Shown here: piece by piece, positions 43,016 to 57,800 of the stretch
Layout: each line of letters opens with the position of its first letter
How positions within the stretch are numbered: the first letter of the stretch is position 1
Assembly: GCF_000003815.2 (NCBI RefSeq)
Contig: NC_049996.1
Coordinates: 18,136,018-18,200,017 of the forward strand
From: Branchiostoma floridae
Lineage: Eukaryota; Chordata; Leptocardii; Amphioxiformes; Branchiostomatidae
Length of the DNA: 64,000 nt
Reading direction: 5' to 3'
Position numbers and translations under genes: made by a program
The notes under the pieces: model-generated
What the model was told of the DNA's origin: nothing
The model's database searches: none
Seen by the model: the letters and a program-made list of their open reading frames with translations, nothing else

Positions 43016-45460
43016 CTTGGAGAGTACTGTATTACGCCTGTGTCGGTAGAGACACTGTACTACCCGTGTTTGGAGGAGACACCATATTACACCTGTGTTT
43101 GATATACATTTACTTGATACGACTGTTGTTGACATAAGCTTTAGAATTTAGTCTGTAGATCATTAGAGGCAAATCATTGCTGTTACACAATTGTTACATT
43201 ATGATGTTGTTCCATCTAACTATACTTTATTGTTTTGGTGTAGTTTAACCACCATTAGTTTGTTTACTCCAGAAGTTTAGTTTGCCGTAGGGGGAAGAGT
43301 GTAAAAAGCCAAAATGGCATACACCCCCTACGACAGTAGAATAGCCCGTTGACCCAGAGATAAGAGAGGAACCAGTTGAACTGGTAGACATGGCTACATG
43401 GCTTTCTAGAATATAGTGGCTTGAGTCTTCCTTATTGGACAAACCTTGGGGTGAGGGACAGGGGAGGACAAACGTATATTCACAGTTTATAAGATCAGTT
43501 ATGATATCTCTGCTAATGACTTATCTTAAGGCTGGCTGTAAGAAGAATTTCTGTGTGTTACAGCACATTAAACCAACATGAAATGGGCCTTCTGATTGGT
43601 CTACATCGCCTAGCTAAATGACAATCAGACCATAGTAAAGGTTGTGTGTGTGTGTGTTAAGGCTAGCCAGGCTGTGTAAGACAGCTCAAATGGCAAACCA
43701 TTGAAAAACAATAACATTAACCAAGGACAATAACATTACAGACACCTTATCATTGCTTCTAACAGGTCACTTGTTGACAAATATCTCAACAGGACTAATG
43801 ACAATATAGAATAACTTATCATAAAGGATACTGCCAGGCTGTGAGCTGCCTATGCCTATGTGAATAAGGTTCTACTATAACGTATAATATTAACTACAGG
43901 CAGTGGTCTAGCCAAGCTGATACAATGATTGCTTTTTCAATCAATTTTAACATAATTTAGCTTGCACATTTAACAATAATATACGAAATTACATATTGAA
44001 TTAGATCTACATAATACAGAGATTATAATATATTAGCAAATAAAGATATGCAAATCATTAACTCCATTCTTCTTCTTTTAAAAGACCACCATTAAAGTAA
44101 CCTTTCTGATTGACCAACACTCTGTATCATACTCTGTATTTCACCTCCGTGATTGAAAGCATTTTCCTGTCATTCCAAGGTGCCAAATATGAAAAACAAA
44201 AGCCGGCAAGGTTGGTGTTCAACATTTTACCATATGGTGGATCATTTAGTTTTTACTTTTGAAACATCCAAAACTAGCATAAATCAAAGTTATGATAAAA
44301 TTTACGAAAATTCCTTTTGACCTTGAAATTCAAGATGGCGGAAGGTTACCGGTAGTGGTCTACTGTTTCCTACACAGAACTGCACTGAGCCAATGGAATT
44401 GCCACCATCAGAGCCTGTCATAGCCACATTGCACAGACTACTATGTACATGTACAGTGTTAGTTCTACTGTTTCTACAACAGTATCGTAGCAGGACAAAT
44501 TTTAGATAAATTTAAAACAAAAGACCTACATGGACTAGCCTGTGTCCATTATCAATAAGAGAACTAACATCTAAACTGTTACTGTTACCAGCCAGGTTTC
44601 CTAAATTGGAACCTTGGTTCATGTATCGCCAACAGAAACCAAACAGAATTAATTTTGCATTTTTGGTCAATCCTTGGAAAAGAGAACTGTACTACATTTT
44701 TTTAATACATATAGTATACTCTAAATGTAATACATTTACTTGATACAAAGTTATTTCTACTAAATGGTACCAAATATATCAGGTACAAAACTACAAAAGT
44801 AACAGTATTATTCTGCTTCTCTTGCGTTTGACAATACTGGTGATTTTCCCAAATCACACATGGGACTTGCACATAGCCGAACACCTCAAATTTTGACAAA
44901 TTCACTGATCTATTAGCTGATTTCAGCATATACCAATCTCCATTGCCTCTAAAACAATGAACTGTTTTTTTTTCATCATACAACATAAAATACATTAAAG
45001 TAATACACATTTCTCACGTTTACCGTTCTATACAATACTGAAGTTTAGTTGACTACTTCACTTGTCTTTTGATGCATGTCTTGAACTCCAATCTGTCATG
45101 ATGGACAGGAACTTGGGAAGAACCTGATGTCAACTCTCCGAGGATGAACTAAACTGTACTGGACGTTCTCTCCTTCACATAAGCTCTAGACCTAAAGCAC
45201 TTGACTGTGATTCACTCGTGTCTTCATCATTTTCTGCATCTTTGATTCTTCTCTGTCACTGTATCAAGCATTGGGCTTGGTGATTCAATTCTTTCTGCAA
45301 AGAGAATTTGCAGCTCACAGAACACGTTCAGATGTTCTTCTTCCAACACTGTGAAAAGCTGACGAAATGCCTACACTTTCCAATCAACTCCAACCTATGG
45401 AAAAAGAAACAACAGAGTAATGAGCAATGACATGAAAAAAAAAAAAATGTCACATTGATG
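43016..45460. other. Intergenic, no gene seen
   Basis: A short (gt)n run lies at about 43645-43658. aagatggcgg at 44333-44342 is a YY1-like site. tagggggaag..gccgta/taccccctacg near 43285-43335 can form a hairpin. The zinc-finger 3' UTR probably extends into 45.4-45.9 kb; AATAAA on the minus strand falls at about 45690. Confidence 0.4.
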
Positions 45461-45469
45461 TAGACCTAT

Positions 45470-45889
45470 ACTGCAGCCTAATGTGGAAGCCTGGGATAGC
45501 CATGGGGGTTTGTGAGAAACTGTATGCAGGTGCTATGCATGTGTGGCATGTATTAAACTAGTAAATACTCACCTGGTTTAATACACGGATTTTAAACCTA
45601 ATACTGCTACCTATTGTGGAAGCTGGGGGTCCTCATGGGGGTTTGTGAGAATCCCCTTGGTTGCTGACAGCAGGCATGAAGAATGTGTTTATTTATTTGA
45701 TGGCTAATTTCTTTATTGTGTGAAGCACTCACCTGGTGTAAAGCATGGATATGGACCTAATACTGCTGCCTATTGTGGAAGCCAAGGGTCCCCGTGGGGG
45801 TTTGTAAGAAGCCTTCCAGGTTACTGAGTGCAAGCATTACGCATGTGTAAGATATAGGTACACACCTGGTATGAAATTGGGGAATAAAC
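45470..45889. repeat. Partial copies of the zinc-finger gene's last exon
   Basis: Three diverged copies (about 45475-45540, 45590-45680, 45755-45840) of the exon's final part, seen as attgtggaagc.gggggtcc and catgggggtttgtgagaa. They continue the 3' end of the coding exon at 45890. Confidence 0.8.
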
Positions 45890-48800
45890 CTAATACTGCT
45901 GCCTATTGTGGAAGCCGGGGGTCCCCATGGGGGTTTGAGAGAACCCGCCTGGGTTGCTGACGGCAGGCATGAAGCCCATGAGCATGGGGATGGAGTACTG
46001 GTCGATGGTGCTGTACTGCTGCATGGGGTTCCCTGTCTGGTCGTGTCCCAGCGCTTGGCTGGTCGTCGGGATGTGCACCGTCTCCATGTTGGTCAGGGTC
46101 TGGGGGGACACAAACAGGGATGAGTTACAGGAAATACAAGGAAAAGTATCACAATCTACTTTAGTTTCCTGCCCTACATATTTTTGTATCAACAAAGGAC
46201 AGAGTACAAAAAATGTATTTGCAAAATGTTCCCATACTTTTGGACAGGCATAACAAATATTGACCCAAAACACAACTGCATATCTAAAAAAATGTATAAG
46301 TTTGATAACTGACCACTGAATTCCATGTACTACTTTGTGCTAGAACTTAATTCTACTTTTCACTGTTTTTTTTTTTCCACACACTCAAACACACACACAT
46401 TCACATACACAACGCCTGGTTGAATGGTCAATGTACAATTGTAGCTACAGCCGAGGTATGTAACACCAAAGAGGAGGGAAGTGACCCCTGAGACCTGTAA
46501 GGCTGCCTGGTCCATGTACCTAAATCTGGGCCACACAACTGAGATATGTAACACCTATGGGAAGAAGATGGCAAGAAGGGAAGAGAGAGTTTAGTTAGAG
46601 AGTGTTATAGGTACACATGTAGGTCTCCTCGCACCTGTAATGCTGGCTGGTCCATGTCCTGCCCCCTGTCCACAGAACTAACACGAGGACCAGGTTTGGG
46701 GAGGCTGCTTCCCTGGATATGTGACAACTAAGGGAGGAGGGAGGGGGTTATGGTAGGGAGTAGGGGTGATGGTAGGGAGGAGGGGTTATGGTAGAGACTC
46801 CCCTTACCTGTAATGCTGGCTGGTCCATCTCCTGCCCCCTGTCCACAGAGCTAACATGAGGACCAGGTTTGGGGAGGCTGCGCCCCTGGATCTGTGACAA
46901 CTAAGGGAAGGGGGAGGGGGTTATGGTAGTGGGGGGGGGGGAAGGGTTATGGTAGGGAGGGGGTTGTTGTAAGGACACAAAGTACCAGTACCTGTAATGC
47001 TGGCTGGTCCATCTCCTGTCCCCTGTCCACAGAGCTGACACGAGGACCAGGTTTGGGCAGGCTGCGCCCCTGGATCTGTGAGAGCTGCACGTTCCGGTCC
47101 ATCGTCATGCTCATGGTGTGGGACGGCAGCACATACTCCTGACGACTTGTCATCTGGGGAGAGAAAGGAAAATCCTAAATAAAACATATTCCTTTGAGCC
47201 ACGTTTGGGATGGCATTCTTGCTGCTGCAGCACCACCTACATGTACATCGGTTATAAGTAGCAGCAGAATCAGATTCAGTCATTCTAATCCTGATGATGG
47301 TGTCTGATAGACATCAAAATGTTGGAAGGGAGTACAATTCTGATTGTGTATTGAAGAACCTTACCATATGCAAACATATTCCTGTTTAGATATATCAAAG
47401 AATACAGAAAGTTTTCTTTCCACAATTCCTTGAACTCTTCAACAGTGAAAGGATAACTTCAAAATTCTTTTACCTGAGTGAATCTGTGTCTATAATGTAC
47501 CATTTCTTTTTAAAAGTATTGCTATTTTTTAATACAGGAAAGTTGCCTACATAATGAGATTGGACAAAACAATGCTTGTCAATCAAAGCAACTTTCAAAA
47601 CTAAAAAAAACAAACAAAACAAAACAAAACAGAACTACAGTTTACCATCAAATTGACAAAAATCCATGCTTGATTCCACTGATTTGTCTACTGTAAATTC
47701 TTGTACGTATTCTAATGCTTTAGGGTAAAGCTTTGAAAAAGCCTTTCACTATTTCCTGACCTGAAGCTGCTCCTGACTTGTCATCTGCAGCGGTGCCCGT
47801 TCTCGCTCCACGTAGCCCTGGTCCCGCATGACCTCCGTACGCAGCGCCTCGTTACGGAGCACGCTCAGGTCGATGCTCTGTGGCGCGGCCATCTGCAGGA
47901 GTTCCCGCCGGGGCGTAACGCTGTCCGGGCTCGCAGTGAAGGCTGAGCTCTCAACCTGGCATAACAATGTGGGCATCGAAACAGTTCTTAGAGATACACA
48001 ATACAAAAATATATCTGGCTGTGAAAGCTATCTGGTCTGGATGTGAAGGCAGAGCTCTCCACCTAGAGAACGTGAGCAATGAAATGGGATTAGCGGTGGG
48101 TACCGGTACAGAAAATTCGACTCCAGGTACGATCCAGGTCCAGAGGATCAGGTCCAGGTCCAGAAATAAGCAGGTGAGACTTTTACTAGTTGTGTAAAAG
48201 AAATTCCATATCCTAATAGACGTTCTACCAACCAGGCTATTTTTCAGATATTTGTATGACTTATTGATCAATAAAAGAGACAACAAACAAACAACCAGGC
48301 TGTCTGCACAAAGCATTGATCAAAATTGACCCTTGTCCTGCTGATCCCGTATATATATACAGGATGGACATATTGAACCCTTGTCATGCTGAGCTGTATT
48401 TTTAATAGTATGGGTTTTTTTCTCATGTAAAACTTGCATGCCACTAGCACTGCAAAGCCCATTGAATGGGGAGTAAATCTGCAGCAGCAGCACAGAACAG
48501 GTCAAGTTTCACTGATCTGATGAAGAAATCAGCTTTGGGAGGTTAAATTGGCCGAAAAATTGCCAGCAGGACAAAAATGTCTGTGAACAACTTCACAATA
48601 CGATAAAATGTAGTAGTATGTAGGAGTATGAAATTTCTGTGAACAACTTCACAATATGATAAAATGTAGTAGTATGTAGGAGTATGAAATTTCTGTGAAC
48701 AACTTCACAATATATATGATAAAATGTAGTGGTATGTAGGAGCATGAAGCCACCCAAACCCACCTGTATGAGTTCCTGTTGTCCCTGACTGGCTGAGACC

Positions 48801-51800
48801 GCTTCCTTCACCTCCTGCCGCGCTGCCTTGTCCTTGTTCGACACGCGACTGCGCCGGCCGATGGAAACCCGACTCCGCATGCTCGACACCGTGGACAGCG
48901 TCGCTAGGGCCTCGCCCTCCGGTTCCAGGATCGTCGCCATGGTAACAGGACATCCGTCGTGTCCGGGGGTCTGGATGATGCCGCGGAGATGCTTCTCAAC
49001 ATGACGGTCGAGGCGCTGCTTCTTGTCGATGGAGTAGGAGCAGAGGTGGCACTTGTAGCGCTTGTTCTGTAGGGTGCCCTCACCCATGTCTGGCTGCTGT
49101 AAGGGTTTATAACAGTGTATTTACTACAGTAGGAGCAGAGGTGGCACTTGTAGCGCTTGTTCTGCAGGGTGCCCTCACCCGTGTCTGGCTGCTGTAAGGG
49201 TTTATAACAGTGTATTTACAACAGTAGGAGCAGAGGTGGCACTTGTAGCGCTTGTTCTGCAGGGTGCCCTCACCCGTGTCTGGCTGCTGTAAGGGTTTAT
49301 AACAGTGTATTTACAACAGTAGGAGCAGAGGTGGCACTTGTAGCGCTTGTTCTGCAGGGTTCCTTCACCCGTGTCTGGCTGCTGTAAGGGTTTATAACAG
49401 TGTATTTACTACAGTAGGAGCAGAGGTGGCACTTATAGCACTTGTTCTGTAGGGTGCCCTCACCCGTGTCTAGCTGCTGTAAGGGTTTATAACAGTGTAT
49501 TTACTACAGGTAACAGTAGGAGCAGAGGTGGCACTTATAGCGCTTGTTCTGTAGGGTGCCCTCACCCGTGTCTGGCTGCTGTAAGGGTTTATAACAGTGT
49601 ATTTACTACAGTACAGCTGCTGTAAGGGTTTATAACAGTGTATTTACTACAGTAAGGGTTTATAACAGTGTATTTACTACAGTAAGGGTTTATAACAGTG
49701 TATTTACTACAGTAGGAGCAGAGGTGGCACTTATAGCACTTGTTCTGTAGGGTGCCCTCACCAGTGTCTGGCTGCTGTAAGGGTTTATAACAGTGTATTT
49801 ACTACAGTAAGGGTTTATAACAGTGTATTTACTACAGGTAACAGTAGGAGCAGAGGTGGCACTTGTAGCGCTTGTTCTGCAGGGTGTCCTCACCCATGTC
49901 TGGCTGCTGTAAGGGTTTATAACAGTGTATTTACTACAGTAGGAGCAGAGGTGGCACTTGTAGCGCTTGTTCTGTAGGGTTCCCTCACCCGTGTCTGGCT
50001 GCTGTAAGGGTTTATAACAGTGTATTTACTACAGTACAGCTGCTGTAAGGGTTTATAACAGTGTATTTACAACAGTAGGAGCAGAGGTGGCACTTATAGC
50101 ACTTGTTCTGTAGGGTGCCCTCACCAGTGTCTGGCTGCTGTAAGGGTTTATAACAGTGTATTTACTACAGTAAGGGTTTATAACAGTGTATTTACTACAG
50201 TAAGGGTTTATAACAGTGTATTTACTACAGTAGGAGCAGAGGTGGCACTTATAGCACTTGTTCTGTAGGGTGCCCTCACCAGTGTCTGGCTGCTGTAAGG
50301 GTTTATAACAGTGTATTTACTACAGTAAGAGTTTATAACAGTGTATTTACTACAGTAGGAGCAGAGGTGGCACTGGTAGCGCTTGTTCTGCAGGGTGCCC
50401 TCACCCGTGTCAGGCTGCTGTAAGGGTTTACAGCAGTGTATTTACTACAGTAGGAGCAGAGGTGGCACTTGTAGCGCTTGTTCTGCAGGGTGCCCTCACC
50501 CGTGTCTGGCTGCTGTAAGGGTTTATAACAGTGTATTTACTACAGTAGGAGCAGAGGTGGCACTTGTAGCGCTTGTTCTGTAGGGTGCCCTCACCCGTGT
50601 CAGGCTGCTGTAAGGGTTTATAACAGTGTATTTACTACAGTAGGAGCAGAGGTGGCACTTGTAGCGCTTGTTCTGTAGGGTGCCCTCACCCGTGTCTGGC
50701 TGCTGTAAGGGTTTATAACAGTGTATTTACTACAGTACAGCTGCTGTAAGGGTTTATAACAGTGTATTTACAACAGTAGGAGCAGAGGTGGCACTTATAG
50801 CACTTGTTCTGTAGGGTGCCCTCACCCGTGTCTGGCTGCTGTAAGGGTTTATAACAGTGTGATGTTGGTACAGTTTTACAGAAGGTAATTTGTTATAAGG
50901 TTACTGTAGTTAACAGTTAAGTAGGAGCAGAGGTGGCACTTGTAGCGCTTGTTCTGCAGGGTGCCCTCACCCGTGTCTGGCTGCTGTAAGGGTTTATAAC
51001 AGTGTATTTACTACAATAAGAGCAGAGGTGGCACTTGTAGCGCTTGTTCTGCAGGGTGCCCTCACCTGTGTCTGGCTGCTGCATTGATAAGATAATTATT
51101 GTATTTAATACAGTTTTACAGTATTTACTTTTGGTCTGGACTTTTCTGAAAGGTTTGATACATATACAACATATATACAGTTGTATGACTATGAGGTTCA
51201 TCAATAGGTCATTGTACAGTAGGTATGTTAACAACAAGATCAATGCATGCTGTGTGCTATATGATATCAGTATGCAATGTAGTTTAGAGTGTAGAGCAGA
51301 TGTGTCTTCACTGAGTTGTATACAGTCACCTCTCCTTTCCTCCCTCCCTCATTCCTTCATTCCTAATGTCTAGAACAACACTAACCTAAACAGTATCTGC
51401 CCCAGCCTGTTACACCTCAGTCCCTGCACTGTTAGTGACCCATGGATGTTTTTTCTGCATGTGTGTCTGGAAGTTGCCCTTCTATGAGGCTATCATTCCT
51501 CTCTCTCTCTCTTTCTCTCACTCTTTAATTCCTTATATCTCTACTACTACTAAGACTAACCTGTACAGTGTCAGCCGCTGCCTGTTCCCCTTCAGTAGCC
51601 CCACTGTTGGTGACCCAGGGATATTTTTTCTGCATTTGTGCCTGGAAGTTTCATTTCTGCATGGTTACCCATCCTCTCTCTCTCTCTCTTACTCTTTCAT
51701 TCTTTATGTCTATAACAACTAACCTGTACAGGATCAGCGGCTGCCTGTTCCCCTTCTGTTGCTGCACTGTTAGTGACCCAGGGATGTTTTTTCTGCATGT

Positions 51801-54800
51801 GAGCCTGGAAGTTTCCCTTCTGTGTGGCGGTGTACAGACAGTACTGGCACTTGAAGGGCCTCTCTCCGGTATGCTGCAGCATGTGCTGCTGCAGGCATCG
51901 CTTGAAGGGGGTGGAGTAGCTGCAGTGCTCACACTTAAACGGCTTGTCCTCCTGGAAAAATAATTAAAAATAAATGGTATTAAAAATACCACAAATCAAA
52001 TCTAACCATGTTCTAATGTTTGCTCTGTACATATCGAAATACATGTAACTTAGTTCCTTGCACAATCAGGAACTTATTGGAATGTACAAGGAACTATGTT
52101 ATATGCACAATGTCATACACATACAATACATGTACATGTATTTCCCAAATGTCATAGACATCTGAGGTAAACAAACCTTTATGGGAAATCATATTACACT
52201 CTGACAGCAGCATTCAAAATAAATGAGGTACCATTGCAAACATTGCAAGATATGTCAGCAACTTGCACAATAACAACTACTAGTCTGCATGATGGCATAA
52301 ACATACTGTAAATGCAGAAACTTTTGCGGTGGTTTAATGTTCACGGCTTTTATGGTGGCCGCTTCACCGCGAACTTAAAACCATCGCAAACATTCTTCTA
52401 TGGCAGTACGAGACTACAGTGCATGGTGCTACCACGAACTTAAAACCACCGCAAAAAGTCCTTTTTCCCACTACCGCAAAATTAAATCCCAGCGAACTTA
52501 AATTCATTTACAGTACTTAAAACTGCTTCATAATCATATAAACAAACTTATGTTAACCTTATGAGTCTTAATGTTCAGATAAAGACAGCCCTGTGATGTA
52601 CTTCACTATATGATTTTACTTCAATAAACAACATTACCTTATGAGTCTTCATGTGCAGATACAGCCCTGTAGGGTACTTGAAGCAGGAGTCGCACAGCTG
52701 ACACTGGTAGGGTTTGTCGGAGCGGTGTTTGCGGGAGTGCGAGCGCAGACTGCTCTTGGTGGAACAGCGGAAGCCGCACTGCTCGCACATGTAGGGCTTC
52801 TCCTTGGTGTGTGTGCGCACGTGGATCTTCAGCTTGTCCGAACGCTCGCAGGCGTAACTACAGTATGGACAGGTGAACGGCTTCTCACCTGTGGAAGGGA
52901 CAGAACAATGGTTAAGTCAGGTGAACCTCACCTGTGGAAGAGACAGAACAAAAGGTTACTGCTCGCACATGTACAGTTTCTCCTTGGTGTGCGTGCGCAC
53001 ATGGATCTTCAGCTTGTCTGAACGCTCGCAGGCGTAGCTGCAGTACGGACAGGTGAACGGCTTCTCACCTGTGGCAGGGACAGAACAATGGTTAAGTCAG
53101 GTGAACCTCACCTGTGGAAGGAACAGAGGAAAAGTTTACTGCTTGCACATGTAGGGTTTCTCCTTGGTGTGTGTGCGCACATGGATCTTCAGCTTGTCTG
53201 AACGCTCACACGCGTAGCTACAGTATGGACAGGTGAACGGCTTCTCACCTGGGGAAAGAACAGAGAAAAGGTTACTACTCGCACATGTAAGGTTTCTCCT
53301 TGGTGTGGGTGCGCACATGGATCTTCAGCTTGTCCGAGCGCTTGCAGGCGTAGCTGCAGTATGGACAGGTGAATGGCTTCTCACCTGGCAAAAGGAACAG
53401 AACAAAAGGTTACGTCGGGTGAACCTCACCTGTGGAAGGGACAGAACAAAAGGTTACTGTTCGCACATGTACAGTTTCTCCTTGGTGTGGGTGCGCACAT
53501 GGATCTTCAGCTTGTCGGAACGCTCGCACACGTAACTACAGACTACAGCACAGGTGAATGGTGTTTCACCTGGAGAAAGGACAAAACAATTGTTACGACA
53601 GGTGAACCTCAACTGTGGAAGAGACAGAAGAAAAGGTTACTGCTCACACATGTAGGGTTTCTCCTTGGTGTGGGTGCGCACATGGATCTTCAGCTTGTCC
53701 GACCGCTCGCACGCATAGCTACAGTACGGACAGGTGAATGGCTTCTCACCTGTGAAAGGGACAGAACAATGGTTAAGTCAGGTGAACCTCACCTGTGGAA
53801 GGGACAGAAGAAAAGGTTACTGCTCGCACATGTAGGGTTTCTCCTTGGTGTGGGTGTGCACATGGATCTTCAGCTTGTCCGACCGCTCGCACGCGTAGAT
53901 ACAGTACGGACAGGTGAACGGCTTCTCACCTGGGGAAAGAACAGAACAAAAGGTTACATCAGGTGAACCTCACCTGAGGAAGGGACAGAAGAAAAGGTTA
54001 CTGTTCACACATGTACAGTTTCTCCTTGGTGTGTGTGCGCACATGGATCTTCAGCTTGTCCGACCGCTCGCACGCGTAGATACAGTACGGACAGGTGGAA
54101 GGCTTCTCACCTGTGTAAGGAACAGAGGAAAAGGTTACTACTCGCACATGTACACTTCTCCTTGGTGTGCGTGCGCACATGGATCTTCAGCTTGTCCGAA
54201 CGCTCGCAGGCATAGCTGCAGTATGGACAGGTGAAAGGCTTCTCACCTGTGAAAGGAACAGAGCAAGGGTTAAGTCGGTATCCTGAAATCTGTGTGACAC
54301 ATCTGATGTAACCTCAGCTGGAAGAAAGATTGCTGCGTCAGACAATTTTCTGACTGTCACAGCCAATATGTCTTAGCCAGAGGCAAACCGTTTCTGACCT
54401 GGGGAAGGAACAAGACAGAAGATTAAGTCTTTAAAGACAATTCAATGTCCTCAACTGGATATTAAGATTTGCAGATTACTTCCAGATATTTCAAACGACA
54501 TCCAGCACTCTTAATCTTTTACAGCATCACCAAAATCAACTGGAAGAACCTGGGCTAGGCATACATGTGCTAGTATTGAATTGTTATGTACTAGGTTCAG
54601 ACTTTTAAAACCCCAGTGAGAGAATGATACTCCACCAAACTTGACCAAACAGATTTGTAACCGTCAATTAGACCATTCTTTTGAGTATTGCCCATTCATA
54701 GGTTTTCATGAACAATTAGGTCCAGGTTCAGGTCCAGAAAGGGACCTGATCCTCTGGACCTGGACCATACTTGTACCTAGGTTTCCCACCTCTAGTTCAA

Positions 54801-57800
54801 ACCAACCTGTGTGTGACATCTGATGGATCTTGAGCTGGTTGGCCCACTTGCAGGTATAAGGCAGTGTATGACAGCTAAGAAAGACTCTTGCAGTGACAAG
54901 AAACATTTCTAACATTTCTCTATTTCTAAACAATACTGGGGAAGCCCCCTCAACCCAGTAATCATGATGTCTTAGCCTTTTCCTTGAAGATGCCCCTCAC
55001 CTGTGTGAGACATCTGATGGATCTTGAGCTGGTTGGCCCACTTGCAGGTATAAGGCAGTGTATGACAGCTAAGAAAGAATCTTCCAGTGACAAGAAACAT
55101 TTCTAACATTTCTCTATTTCTATAAATTACTGGGCAAAGTCCACCCAGTAATTATGATGTCTTAGACTTTTTCTTGAAGAAGCCCCTCACCTGTGTGCGA
55201 CATCTGATGGATCTTGAGCTGGTTGGCCCACTTGCAGGTATAAGGCAGTGTATGACAGCTAAGAAAGACTCTTGCAGTGACAAGAAACATTTCTAACATT
55301 TCTCTATTTCTATAAATTACTGGGCAAAGTCCACCCAGTAATTATGATGTCTTAGACTTTTTCTTGAAGATGCCCCTTACTGTACCTGTGTGAGACATCT
55401 GATGGATCTTGAGCTGGTTGGCCCACTTGCAGGTATAAGGCAGTGTATGACAGCTAAGAAAGACTCTTGCAGTGACAAGAAACGTTTCTAACATTTCTCT
55501 ATTTCTATAAATTACTGGGCAAAGTCCACCCAGTAGTTATGATGTCTTAGACTTTTTCTTGAAGAAGCCCCTCACCTGTGTGCGACATCTGATGGATCTT
55601 GAGCTGGTTGGCCCACTTGCAGGTGTAGCCACACTCGGAGCAATGGACGTGAGGCAGTGTATGACAGCTAAGAAAATGTTTCTAACATTTCTCTATTTCT
55701 ATATATTACTGGGGAAAGCCCTGTTAACCCAGTAATCATGATGCCTTAGACTTTTTCTTGAAGATGCCCCTCACCTGTGTGTGACATCTGATGGATCTTG
55801 AGCTGGTTGGCCCACTTGCAGGTGTATCCGCACTCGGAGCACAGGTAGCGCCGCTCATCCTCATGCACTCGCTGGTGCACATGCAGCTGGCTCACCTCCT
55901 TAGCTGAGTAGTTGCACTTGTCACATCTGAAGTTACATGACATCAACATTTTATAATCATGATAATGATATTATAAGACTTTCTTAGTCCTATATGACTT
56001 TCTTCGTTCAGAATTGGTGAAAAAATTCCAATTTGAAACCCCTGTCCGTAGCCTAACACCCTGTTTTTTTAATACAACAGCCTTAGACTAATGAAACTTA
56101 CTTTTGGTTACAACACACAAAAGGACTTGTCACACCGCAACCAACAGTAGATATTGATTGCGAGGGACGTGTCTGTGTGCTTCGATGTAAACATGTTGTA
56201 AAATCATAATTACCAAATGAATCTCAATAATTGCTGAGAGTTTTTTCTGAGATTTTTCATTCAATAAACTTGTACAAAAACTTCCCATATAATCATCCTG
56301 ACTTTTTACAATGCAACATCATTATGGAATTTTAACATTCAATCAATGGAATTGCGCTAGTTATGAGTTTAAAGATCAAGCCTTAAGCAGGAATTAACCC
56401 ATAGCAGGTACAGGTACATACTTGTAAGAAGTTGCAGTGGAGTGCACCCTGCGCATGTGCCTGGCCAGGAGACAGCGTTTGGTCTGTGAGACTTAAGATT
56501 GAGCCTAAGACTTAAACCATAGCAGGTATGTACTTGTAAAGAGTTTTGTCTAGGAAACTAAAGATTGAGCCTAACACTTAAACCACAGCAGTTACGTACT
56601 TGTAAGGAGTTGCCGTGGAGTGCACCCTGCGCATGTGCCTGGCCAGGAGACAGCGTTTGGTCTGGGAGACTTAAGATGGAGCCTAAGACTTAAACCATAG
56701 CAGGTATGTACTTGTAAAGAGTTTTGTCTAGGAAACTAAAGATTGAGCCTAACACTTAAACCACAGCAGGTACGTACTTGTAAGGAGTTGCTGTGGAGTG
56801 CACCCTGCGCATGTGCCTGGCCAGGAGACAGCGTTTGGTCTGGGAGACTTAAGATTGAATCTAAGACCTAAACCACAGCAGGTACGTACTTGTAAGGAGT
56901 TGCAGTGGAGTGTACCCTGCGCATGTGCCTGGCCAGAAGACAGCGTTTGGTCTGGGAGACTTAAGATTGAATCTAAGACCTAAACCACAGCAGGTACGTA
57001 CTTGTAAGGAGTTGCAGTGGAGTGTACCCTGCGCATGTGCCTGGCCAGGAGACAACGTTTGGTCTGAGAGAAGTCGCACAGCTGACACTGGAACACCTTC
57101 TCAGGTTTGGGCTGGCGATGCTCCGCGTTCTGGTGCTTCTTCAGGAGCAGCTGGTGGCCGCAGGTGAAGTCACACTGGTCACAACTGGAGGACAACATAA
57201 TCATGAAAATTGCCTTATCAAAAAAGGACATACAAGTAAGTCCATTGTAATACTGTATTGAAAAAGCACAATCTACTGTATCATTATCATAATCCAAAAA
57301 TATCATAATCGTGAATAAAACTGTAGCTTGATAGGTGACCTTTCCCCTTTGACCAGCCCTAACCCCTGACCTCCCCTGACCTTACCTGATGTCGTCCTCG
57401 TCAGCATGAAGGTCTTAGATGTATATCTGTAGGTAGTTCTCTCTTGACCTTCCCTAACCCATGACCTCTCCTAACCCCTGACCCCCTAACCCATGACCTC
57501 CCGACCCTACCTGACCTCCCCTGACCCTACCTAACCTTACCTGATGTCATCCCCATCAGCGTGCAGGTCTAAGATGTGTTTCTGCAGGTAGTTCTCTCCT
57601 GACCTTCCCTAACCCCTGACCCCTGACCTTCCCTAACCCCTGACCTCCCTAACCCGACCTCCCCTGACCTTACCTGATGTCGTCCCCATCAGCGTGTAGG
57701 TCTAAGATGTGTTTCTGCAGGTAGTTCTCGCTGGATGTGGAGAAGGGACACCTGTCGCACTTGTGGGTCTTGTGCACCTTCTTATGTTCCTTCAGCTGGT

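Noticed and set aside
49097-51075. CRISPR-like array
   Set aside because: Regular repeats, but the units are exon-intron boundary copies of the adjacent gene in an animal genome, without unique spacers.
53233-54234. Long plus-strand frames (100-197 codons) across the finger arrays
   Set aside because: Antisense of repeated zinc-finger exon pieces; the minus strand has the Cys/His pattern and splice sites.
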